A stretch of 10,488 nucleotides of DNA from an uncultured Ruminococcus sp. (GTDB lineage: Bacteria > Bacillota > Clostridia > Oscillospirales > CAG-272). Each line of letters opens with the position of its first letter. Position 1 is the first letter of the stretch. The stretch covers positions 1 through 10,488 of the forward strand of contig CACZOH010000123.1 of assembly GCA_902782785.1 (NCBI GenBank). Direction: 5' to 3'. Below, piece by piece: positions 4,973 through 10,488 of the stretch. Position numbers and translations under genes: made by a program. Under the pieces are notes generated by a model. It was not told the origin of the DNA. It did not search any database and saw only the letters and a program-made list of their open reading frames with translations.

Positions 4973-6379
4973 ATGACATACGAGTTTATATGGGAATCCA
5001 TATTAAGGAATATGAGAGGCACGTATTCCGATCTGCGTATAAAATCGCATTTTCAGAACATCAAGGTCATAGACGTTGAAAAACAGTACATACTGCTTAT
5101 GACGCCGAGCACGGACACTCTCGATTTTGTGAGAGGAGAGCAGGCGGTGCTTGAAAGATTTTTCAACAACGCCTTAGGCGAATTCAAGGTGGTTTACGTT
5201 TACGCCTACGACAGAGATATGCCCCGCATTGAAAGGATAAGAGAGATCATAAGAAACGATCTTGAAAATCCGACTCAGGGCGTTATGCCCTACGATATTA
5301 CGGACACGGATCCGTCTCCGAAACAGAACAATTTCACAAGTTCGATCGTTCCGCAGAAAAAAGCCTACACGTTTGAAAATTACGTTGTCGGCAATTCAAA
5401 CCTTTTCGTTTACAACGCCTGTCTCGCGGTAGCGGAAAACCCGTCTTCGATGTGGAATCCGCTTCTTATATACGGACCGTCGGGACTCGGCAAAACGCAT
5501 CTGATGTACGCCACGACAAAAAAGATATCGGAGCTTTACCCCGAAAAGAAGCTGATATACATAACGGGCGAACAGTTCGTGAACGACATGGTCGATCATC
5601 TCCGCAAGAAGGACAGCTCCGGCTCCGGTTTCAGCGCGTTCCGTGAGAAATACCGCAAGTGCGACGTGCTTCTGATAGACGACATACAGTTCATCGCGGG
5701 CAAAAACGCGGTGCAGGAGGAGTTTTTCCACACCTTCAACACTCTGTACGAAAATCAGAAGCAGATCATAATAACGAGCGACAGACCGCTGCGCGAAATA
5801 AAGCTGCTTGACGAGCGTCTGCAGTACAGATTTGAAATGGGACTGACAGCCGATATACAGCCCCCGGATTACGAGCTGCGCTCGGCGATCATCAAAAACA
5901 AAGCGGAGGCGCTGCACCTCGATCTGTCCGAATCCTCGGTCGTTTATCTCGCCGAGCATTTAACGAAAAACATACGTCAGATCGAAGGGGCTCTTACAAA
6001 GATCTACGCGAAAAAATGCTTATACGGTCTTGCCGTGACGGACGATATGGTCATGGAATCCGTGGCAGACCTTGCTACAGTGACGAAATCCCCGAAGGAT
6101 ACGGTTGAAAAGATATTCACCGTCGTATCAAACAAATACGGCACGAGCAAGGACGAGATCTGCAGCAAGACGAAAAAACGCGAGGTCGCGGAGCCGCGCC
6201 ACGTGTGCGCTTATCTTATATCCGAGCTTACGGATTATTCTCAAAGGCAGATAGGCGCGTATCTGAACCGCGACAGGACGACGGTCATAAATTCGATAGA
6301 GGTAATGAAAAAGACGATATTGAACGATCCGTCGTTTGAAAGAGAGATAAAAGACCTTATATCGGAGGTCAAGGATTAA
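4973..6379 (+). CDS. dnaA: Chromosomal replication initiator protein DnaA
   Basis: This 468-residue protein has the four DnaA domains. Domain I (about 1-80) mediates self- and helicase-loader contacts. A short linker (about 81-130) follows. The AAA+ domain III (about 131-345) has Walker A GPSGLGKT at 168-175, Walker B VLLIDDIQF at 232-240, sensor I ITSD at 267-270, an arginine finger in the YRF segment at about Arg286, and sensor II NIRQIEGAL at about 333-341. Domain IV (about 370-468) is the helix-turn-helix that binds DnaA boxes. In the signature EPRHVCAYLISELTDYSQRQ...NRDRTTV, several usual residues differ: the canonical SLP is SQR (423-425), the FGG loop is one residue shorter, and the His of RDHTTV is Arg435. 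It drives its own near-consensus promoter unit, and the putative oriC follows directly. DnaA-ATP assembles on the origin and opens the duplex. Confidence 0.98.
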   Translation: MTYEFIWESILRNMRGTYSDLRIKSHFQNIKVIDVEKQYILLMTPSTDTLDFVRGEQAVLERFFNNALGEFKVVYVYAYDRDMPRIERIREIIRNDLENPTQGVMPYDITDTDPSPKQNNFTSSIVPQKKAYTFENYVVGNSNLFVYNACLAVAENPSSMWNPLLIYGPSGLGKTHLMYATTKKISELYPEKKLIYITGEQFVNDMVDHLRKKDSSGSGFSAFREKYRKCDVLLIDDIQFIAGKNAVQEEFFHTFNTLYENQKQIIITSDRPLREIKLLDERLQYRFEMGLTADIQPPDYELRSAIIKNKAEALHLDLSESSVVYLAEHLTKNIRQIEGALTKIYAKKCLYGLAVTDDMVMESVADLATVTKSPKDTVEKIFTVVSNKYGTSKDEICSKTKKREVAEPRHVCAYLISELTDYSQRQIGAYLNRDRTTVINSIEVMKKTILNDPSFEREIKDLISEVKD

Positions 6380-6390
6380 AATTCCACTTA

Positions 6391-6442
6391 TGTGGATTAA
6401 AAAACGAACATAACGTGTGGAAATTGCCTCACGTGTGAATTA
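6391..6442 (-). promoter_or_regulatory. Left DnaA-box cluster (three imperfect boxes)
   Basis: Three same-orientation box-like 9-mers read TGTGGATTA (6391-6399), TGTGGAAAT (6416-6424) and TGTGAATTA (6434-6442) on the plus strand. Their complements are each one mismatch from TTWTNCACA. The second and third lie in an 18-base spaced repeat with the shared core ACGTGTG. The first lies in a short inverted repeat, TCCAC...GTGGA. Confidence 0.55.
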
Positions 6443-6515
6443 AGCTGTTGATATCCGTGCGAATCACTTGTTGAATCGTGAGGACAAAAGAAAAAAACGC
6501 CGGAAAACCGAAAAA

Positions 6516-6569
6516 TCATCCACATTAAAGGATCCCGCGTCAACCGGAAATCCGCTCGTTTTATCAACA
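6516..6569 (+). promoter_or_regulatory. Middle DnaA-box pair (two imperfect boxes)
   Basis: TCATCCACA (6516-6524) and TTATCAACA (6561-6569) each differ from TTATCCACA at one base. Both point toward the DnaA-trio run, the orientation expected for boxes that load DnaA toward the unwinding element. Confidence 0.55.
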
Positions 6570-6624
6570 CGCAAAACGGCTTGAATACGCCGTTATGATA
6601 TGAATTCCACGTTTTCCCCGTACA

Positions 6625-6642
6625 CTACTGCTATTACTACTG
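6625..6642 (+). other. DnaA-trio-like unwinding element
   Basis: Six consecutive trinucleotides read CTA CTG CTA TTA CTA CTG on the plus strand. The complementary strand read 3' to 5' is GAT GAC GAT AAT GAT GAC, close to the 3'-(G/A)AT-5' DnaA-trio repeats of Bacillus-type origins, where a DnaA filament engages single strand. Just upstream, 6603-6620 holds two abutting degenerate box-like 9-mers and a CCCCG, which resembles the box/GC-rich/trio order known from Bacillus subtilis. Confidence 0.65.
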
Positions 6643-6666
6643 TTTTCAAGTATCGTATTCATATAC

Positions 6667-6682
6667 CGCGCGTGCGCGCGCA
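6667..6682. repeat. Alternating purine-pyrimidine CG tract in oriC
   Basis: Sixteen bases alternate pyrimidine and purine, almost all C and G (CGCGCGTGCGCGCGCA). Such tracts can adopt Z-DNA or small cruciforms under negative supercoiling. It lies 24 bases past the trio element, between it and the right-hand DnaA boxes. Confidence 0.7.
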
Positions 6683-6698
6683 AGCTGAAATCAAAAGC

Positions 6699-6735
6699 TT
6701 ATCCACCCGTGTTTTACGTGTCAGATTGTGGATAA
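6699..6735. promoter_or_regulatory. Right DnaA-box pair, one perfect
   Basis: TTATCCACC (6699-6707, plus orientation, one mismatch) and TGTGGATAA (6727-6735) face each other. The second is an exact consensus box on the minus strand. They flank the right side of the unwinding element, close to dnaN, and could also influence dnaN transcription. Confidence 0.8.
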
Positions 6736-6780
6736 ACGAATAACAAAGCCTTATGAAAAAGAAAGGAATCAATTTACATT

Positions 6781-7935
6781 ATGAAAGTCATATTTGATAA
6801 ACCGGAATTACTGTCCGCCGTCACAACGGCGCTCGGAGCCATATCGAGCAGGCACGACAATCCCGTGCTCGAATGCCTTAAAATAACAGCGGAGGAGCCG
6901 GACAGGTGCCGCATAACCTCCTACGATAATGAAAAGGGTTTCAATATAGACATAAACGCCAACGTTTTAAGCTCCGGCGCGGCTCTGATAAACGCCCAGC
7001 GTTTTTACGGCATGGTAAAAAATATGCCGTCGGATATTACGTTTGAGTGCAAACCGAATATGACCGCATCTCTCACAAGCGAGAGATCGACGTACGAGAT
7101 ACAGTATCAGGATCCGAAGCTTTACCCGAACATCGCGGATATAAGCGGCAGACAGAGCTTCACTCTGCTTCAGAGCCAGCTCCGCGACGTTATAACGCAG
7201 ACCATGTTCGCCATTGCGGAAAACAACGACAGATTACAGCTGAACGGCGCGTATTTCGTCGTCGATAACGGCTACATCCACGTCGTTGCGCTTGACGGTC
7301 TGCGCTTTGCAGAAAGGATGATACACGATGAAAACATTGTAAAAACGAATATAGAAGTAGCGGTCGATACGGAGGTAAAATTCATAATACCGAAAAAATC
7401 TCTTGCGGAGGTCATCAAGCTGCTTGACGATCCCGACGAGAAGATCACGGTAGTAAAGGCGAGAAGACACGTTATGTTCCGCGTCAAAAACGTCACGTTC
7501 CACACGGCGCTTATAGACGGCGATTATATAGAATACCGCCGTTTCATACCGAAGAACGAGACGACGACGGCGATCGTTTCGACAGCCGCCCTGCGCGACA
7601 GTCTGGAACGCGCGCTGTTCATAACGGAATACAGAGAGGCGGGAAGACTGAAAGCCCCCGTAAAGCTCAATTTCTATGACGGGGTGCTTAACGTCTCATC
7701 CGTCAGCTCCTCAAACAAGGTGTCGGAGGACATACAGGCGGTAAAGGACGGCGACGATCTTGAGATAGGCTTCAACTGCAAAATGCTGCTCGACACGTTC
7801 CGCGTGCTCGAGTCGGACAAAATAAAGCTGAAGCTCACAACGCCGCTTTCCGCCATGGCGATGACGCCTGTCGAAGACGGGGACGACAGCTTCCTTTACT
7901 TCACGTTCCCGACGAGGATAACGGAGAGCTTTTAA
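6781..7935 (+). CDS. dnaN: DNA polymerase III beta subunit (sliding clamp)
   Basis: This 384-residue protein is the usual clamp length for three repeated domains of about 125 residues each. The N-terminus (MKVIFDKPELLSAVTTALGA, then ISSRHDNPVLECLKI) matches the canonical clamp start. The middle domain has TMFAIAENNDRLQLNGAYFV and a VALDGLRFAE segment (about 169-178) that corresponds to the usual ATDGHRLA, with Leu in place of His. IIPKKSLAEVIKLLDD and ALIDGDYIEYRRFIP are typical of the later part. Two clamp subunits encircle DNA and tether polymerase and repair proteins. The start follows oriC with a weak, distant ribosome binding site (AAGGA, 13 bases). The TAA stop is directly followed by the recF start codon, so the two are co-transcribed. 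Confidence 0.98.
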   Translation: MKVIFDKPELLSAVTTALGAISSRHDNPVLECLKITAEEPDRCRITSYDNEKGFNIDINANVLSSGAALINAQRFYGMVKNMPSDITFECKPNMTASLTSERSTYEIQYQDPKLYPNIADISGRQSFTLLQSQLRDVITQTMFAIAENNDRLQLNGAYFVVDNGYIHVVALDGLRFAERMIHDENIVKTNIEVAVDTEVKFIIPKKSLAEVIKLLDDPDEKITVVKARRHVMFRVKNVTFHTALIDGDYIEYRRFIPKNETTTAIVSTAALRDSLERALFITEYREAGRLKAPVKLNFYDGVLNVSSVSSSNKVSEDIQAVKDGDDLEIGFNCKMLLDTFRVLESDKIKLKLTTPLSAMAMTPVEDGDDSFLYFTFPTRITESF

Positions 7936-9039
7936 GTGAAGCTGCTTGAATGCGCCGTAAAGAATTTCAGGATAATAAAAGATCAGAAATTTGAATTCAC
8001 GGACGGCGTGAATCTTATAAAGGGAAACAACGCGCAGGGAAAAACGACCGTGCTCGAGGCGATATACGTTTTCGCGCGCGGAAGGTCCTTCCGGACGAGA
8101 AACGAGGCGGAGATAATAGCCTTTGACCGGGACGGCGCGGATATCGAAATAGTTTACGAGGATCTTAAGAGAACAAACACGATGTCCGTAAGCTATAAGC
8201 GGGACGAGAACAGAAAGCTTTATAAAAACGGGATACAGATAAACAAAACAAGCGACTTTCTCGGAAACTTCCGCGCCGTTCTGTTCACGCCGGATCATTT
8301 GTCCCTTATAAAAAGCGCGGCGACGGACAGAAGACTGTTTCTTGATATCGCGCTTTCACAGATAGAACCGAAATACATAGGATATTTAAAGCGCTACGGC
8401 ATCCTGCTTTCACAGAGAAACGCGCTGCTTAAGGAAAAGAGCGCGGACAGCGATCAGAACAGGATCCTGTTCGAGACGCTTGCGGAACAGATGGCGCCCG
8501 CCGCCGCGGCGGTTACCGCGCTGCGGTACCGTTACTGTGAAAAGCTCACGACTCATATAAGCGATTATTTTGAGAGTATGACGGACGGCGCGGAGGCGAC
8601 GGACACCGTGTATGAAAGCTGCGTATCACAGGATCCGGAGATTTTGAAGGATGAGGAAGCAATGCGCGCTTTGTACGAGCGTAAATTCACGGACAATCTT
8701 TCGCGCGAAATAAACATGAAAACGTCCTTATACGGCATACAGAAGGACGATATTGACATAAGGCTCAACGGCTATTCGTCAAGAAAATACTGCTCGCAGG
8801 GGCAGCAGAGAAGTCTTGCGATAGCGCTGAAGCTCGCCGAGGGCGATATTTCCGCGGAGGCGACGGGAGAATATCCCGTATATCTGCTTGACGACATATC
8901 CGGCGAGCTTGACGCAAAGCGCAACACGTTCTTTATGTCTCAGTTAAAGGACAGACAGATAATAATAACGTCCTGCACCGCGAAAAGCAGTAAAAAATAC
9001 GGCAGGGTCATAACCATGAAGAACGGGGGCGCGGTATGA
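7936..9039 (+). CDS. recF: DNA replication and repair protein RecF
   Basis: This 367-residue ABC-type ATPase has a GTG start immediately after the dnaN stop. GGAGAG in the last dnaN codons acts as ribosome binding site at seven bases. Walker A is GNNAQGKT at residues 30-37, followed by the RecF-typical GRSFRT. The ABC signature is SQGQQRS at about 287-293, and Walker B is VYLLDDISGELD with Asp319 and Asp320. The coiled region between the two lobes is short, as in RecF and unlike SMC or Rad50. RecF binds DNA at single/double-strand junctions and, with RecO and RecR, helps load RecA at gaps. Its TGA overlaps the first ATG of the next gene by four bases (ATGA). The small S4-domain gene that often sits between dnaN and recF in Firmicutes is absent. 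Confidence 0.97.
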   Translation: MKLLECAVKNFRIIKDQKFEFTDGVNLIKGNNAQGKTTVLEAIYVFARGRSFRTRNEAEIIAFDRDGADIEIVYEDLKRTNTMSVSYKRDENRKLYKNGIQINKTSDFLGNFRAVLFTPDHLSLIKSAATDRRLFLDIALSQIEPKYIGYLKRYGILLSQRNALLKEKSADSDQNRILFETLAEQMAPAAAAVTALRYRYCEKLTTHISDYFESMTDGAEATDTVYESCVSQDPEILKDEEAMRALYERKFTDNLSREINMKTSLYGIQKDDIDIRLNGYSSRKYCSQGQQRSLAIALKLAEGDISAEATGEYPVYLLDDISGELDAKRNTFFMSQLKDRQIIITSCTAKSSKKYGRVITMKNGGAV

Positions 9040-9278
9040 TGATGTATCTGCACGCCGGACGCGACACGGTCATACGGACAAAAAAGATAGTCGCCGTGTT
9101 CGATCTCGATTACGCGAGTCAGAACAGGGACACGCTTGAATTCTTAAAGCAGGCGGAAAAAGAAAAAAGACTTGTAAACGTGACGGACGAGCTTCCGAAG
9201 GCGTTTATTCTCACAGACGACGGAAAAGTTTATCTTACACAGCTTTCATCTCAAACCATAATGGGAAGAATATATTAA
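9036..9278 (+). CDS. remB: RemB/DUF370-family regulator (extracellular matrix regulator type)
   Basis: This 80-residue protein matches the RemA/RemB (DUF370) family: MYLHAGRDTVIRTKKIVAVF, then FDLDYASQNRDTLEFLKQAE, then NVTDELPKAFILTDDGKVYLTQLSS. In Bacillus subtilis remB (yaaB) lies at the same place between recF and gyrB and affects matrix gene expression; RemA-family proteins bind DNA as oligomers. The regulatory target here is unknown. The start is ambiguous: three ATGs follow one another at 9036, 9039 and 9042. The family usually begins MYLH, which favours 9042 (78 residues), but 9036 overlaps the recF stop in a typical coupling ATGA. The GGGGG at 9025-9029 could serve any of them. Confidence 0.9.
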   Translation: MMMYLHAGRDTVIRTKKIVAVFDLDYASQNRDTLEFLKQAEKEKRLVNVTDELPKAFILTDDGKVYLTQLSSQTIMGRIY

Positions 9279-9294
9279 GGAAACGGGAAAAACA

Positions 9295-10488
9295 ATGACA
9301 GAGAAACCTATTACACAAGAGTACAACGAAGAACAGATACAGGTCCTGAAAGGACTTGAAGCCGTGCGCGTGCGTCCGGGTATGTATATCGGCACCACGT
9401 CGACAAACGGTCTGCATCATCTCGTAAACGAGATAGTGGACAACGCAATAGACGAAGCGATGGCGGGCTTTTGCGACACCATAGAGGTGAATATCGAAAA
9501 AGACGGCTCCTGCTCCGTACGCGACAACGGACGCGGCATACCGACCGGTATAAACGCCGATACGGGCAAGCCCACGCTTGAGGTCGTTTTCACGGTGCTT
9601 CACGCGGGCGGCAAATTCGGCGGCGGCGGTTATAAGATATCCGGCGGTCTTCACGGCGTCGGCGCTTCCGTCGTCAACGCCCTGTCCGAATGGATGGAGG
9701 TGGAAAACTGCCACGGCGGCAAACGTTGTACAGAGAGATTCGAGCGCGGCGAGGTGGCGCGGCAGTTTACCGAGACAGGCGACTGCGGAGACGAACACGG
9801 TCTTTACGTCCGCTTCATGCCCGACGCGACGATATTCGAGGATATTGTTTTCGATTATGAGAAGATACTGAAGCGTATGCGCGAGCAGGCGTTTCTTAAC
9901 GCCGGCATCAGGATCATCGTCACGGACCTGCGCCCGGACGAGCCCGTTTCCGAGACGCTTCACTATGAAGGCGGCTTGAAATCTTACGTTGAATATATAA
10001 ACAGCCGCAAGCACTGCGACCTGCTTCACGAGGACGTCATATACATCAAGGGACAAAAGGGAGATATGACGGCGGAGATAGCCATGCAGTACAATACCGC
10101 CTATGACGAAATGATAATCAGCTTTGCAAACAATATGGCGACGATTGACGGCGGTATGCACGAGACGGGCTTCAAAACCGCGCTTACAAAGGTGACGACG
10201 CAGTACGCAAAGAAGATAAAGGTGCTGAAGGATACGGACAAGGACGTTTTCGACGGCTCGGACGTACGCTCGGGTCTGACGGCGGTCATTTCCGTCAAGC
10301 TGCCGGACGCGCAGTTTGAGTCACAGACGAAAGCAAAGCTCGGAAACTCCGAGGTAAGGACTTTTGTAAACAACATTGTAACGACTAAGTTGGAGGAGTT
10401 TTTTGAGGAAAATCCCGACACCGCAAGGCTTATAATAGATAAGATATACGAGGAAAAATGCGCGTCCGAGAGGGCGAGACAGGCAAGA
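9295..10488 (+). CDS. gyrB: DNA gyrase subunit B, N-terminal part
   Basis: The frame opens at ATG 9295 and stays open to the window end, giving 398 codons of a protein usually near 640. It begins 16 bases after the remB stop, with AAGG and GGG purine stretches upstream. The GHKL ATPase motifs are clear: NEIVDNAIDEA (Glu46 general base, Asn50 for Mg2+), RDNGRGIP (Asp77 adenine contact), LHAGGKFGGGGYKISGG and GLHGVGASVVNAL. The transducer domain contains SQTKAKLGNSEVR near 343-355, with the QTK loop lysine that contacts ATP phosphates. With GyrA it forms gyrase, which introduces negative supercoils. The location after recF and remB and the RVRPGMYIG start favour gyrB over parE. The TOPRIM and C-terminal parts lie outside the window. 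Confidence 0.97.
   Translation, partial: MTEKPITQEYNEEQIQVLKGLEAVRVRPGMYIGTTSTNGLHHLVNEIVDNAIDEAMAGFCDTIEVNIEKDGSCSVRDNGRGIPTGINADTGKPTLEVVFTVLHAGGKFGGGGYKISGGLHGVGASVVNALSEWMEVENCHGGKRCTERFERGEVARQFTETGDCGDEHGLYVRFMPDATIFEDIVFDYEKILKRMREQAFLNAGIRIIVTDLRPDEPVSETLHYEGGLKSYVEYINSRKHCDLLHEDVIYIKGQKGDMTAEIAMQYNTAYDEMIISFANNMATIDGGMHETGFKTALTKVTTQYAKKIKVLKDTDKDVFDGSDVRSGLTAVISVKLPDAQFESQTKAKLGNSEVRTFVNNIVTTKLEEFFEENPDTARLIIDKIYEEKCASERARQAR

Larger units (their letters stand above)
6380..6780. other. oriC: Putative replication origin oriC (dnaA-dnaN intergenic region)
   Basis: This 401-base non-coding region lies between dnaA and dnaN, the usual oriC position in Firmicutes. It holds at least seven 9-mers within one mismatch of TTWTNCACA/TTATCCACA, one of them exact, plus a DnaA-trio-like run at 6625-6642, an alternating CG tract, and two copies of CCGGAAAWCCG (6500-6510 and 6544-6554). 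An AACGGC/GCCGTT hairpin (6575-6594) lies between a box and the unwinding element. Coding direction switches from mostly minus to plus on the other side of dnaA. I saw no clear promoter for dnaN here. The dnaN ribosome binding site (AAGGA, 6763-6767) is 13 bases from its ATG, longer than normal. Confidence 0.85.

Noticed and set aside
5396..5959. 187-residue minus-strand open frame
   Set aside because: It lies wholly antisense to the AAA+ core of dnaA, has no ribosome binding site that I could support, and its composition is that of a shadow frame.
6575..6594. AACGGC/GCCGTT hairpin as the dnaA terminator
   Set aside because: It lies about 200 bases past the dnaA stop and has no T-run after it. 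It is noted only as a structure within oriC.
7711..8298. 195-residue minus-strand open frame spanning the dnaN-recF junction
   Set aside because: It crosses two well-supported genes in antisense and has no recognisable domain.
9235..10161. 308-residue minus-strand open frame
   Set aside because: It is antisense to gyrB, whose plus-strand frame shows all GHKL motifs. The length is explained by the codon bias of gyrB.

Overview
This window looks like the chromosomal replication-origin neighbourhood of a Gram-positive (Firmicutes, probably Clostridia-type) bacterium. The evidence is the gene order dnaA - oriC - dnaN - recF - remB - gyrB, strong AGGAGG-type ribosome binding sites, two lipoproteins of the PrsA/parvulin kind, and a RemB-family gene between recF and gyrB as in Bacillus. 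Base composition is near half G+C in genes, with frequent ATA isoleucine codons and AT-rich intergenic DNA. I cannot name the species.

Left arm (1-4785). The first 222 bases are the 3' end of an ADP-ribosylation/crystallin J1-like gene. It is followed, with a 4-base overlap, by a fragment of a four-helix-bundle-protein gene that breaks off at about base 335. Then come minus-strand genes: greA with its terminator, preceded by an RNHCP-domain zinc-binding protein; a pair of tandem, translationally coupled lipoproteins related to parvulin peptidyl-prolyl isomerases; a small one-pass membrane protein with an acidic Asp-Asp-Leu repeat tail; and a YqeG-type HAD phosphatase. One small plus-strand gene for a secreted or membrane protein (1270-1602) is the exception in direction.

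Origin (4786-6780). yqeG and dnaA diverge from a 187-base AT-rich spacer that holds a near-consensus extended -10 promoter for dnaA. The 401-base gap between dnaA and dnaN has several DnaA-box-like 9-mers, one of them perfect. It also has a run of six trinucleotides matching the DnaA-trio type of unwinding element, and an alternating CG tract. This is the best oriC candidate. Coding strand switches from minus to plus at the yqeG/dnaA spacer, apart from that one plus-strand gene, as expected for genes co-directional with forks leaving this point.

Right arm (6781-10488). dnaN, recF, remB and gyrB form a tightly packed plus-strand block (0-base gap, 4-base overlap, 16-base gap), so they are probably co-transcribed. 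They encode the sliding clamp, the recombination mediator ATPase, a small DNA-binding regulator and the gyrase B subunit, which runs off the window end.

There is no sign of CRISPR, insertion sequences, tRNA or rRNA. The most unusual points are a DnaA whose DNA-binding signature departs from the canonical residues, beside an origin with mostly imperfect boxes; the lipoprotein pair in which one member has lost the catalytic-type histidine; and the gene remnant abutting the greA terminator.
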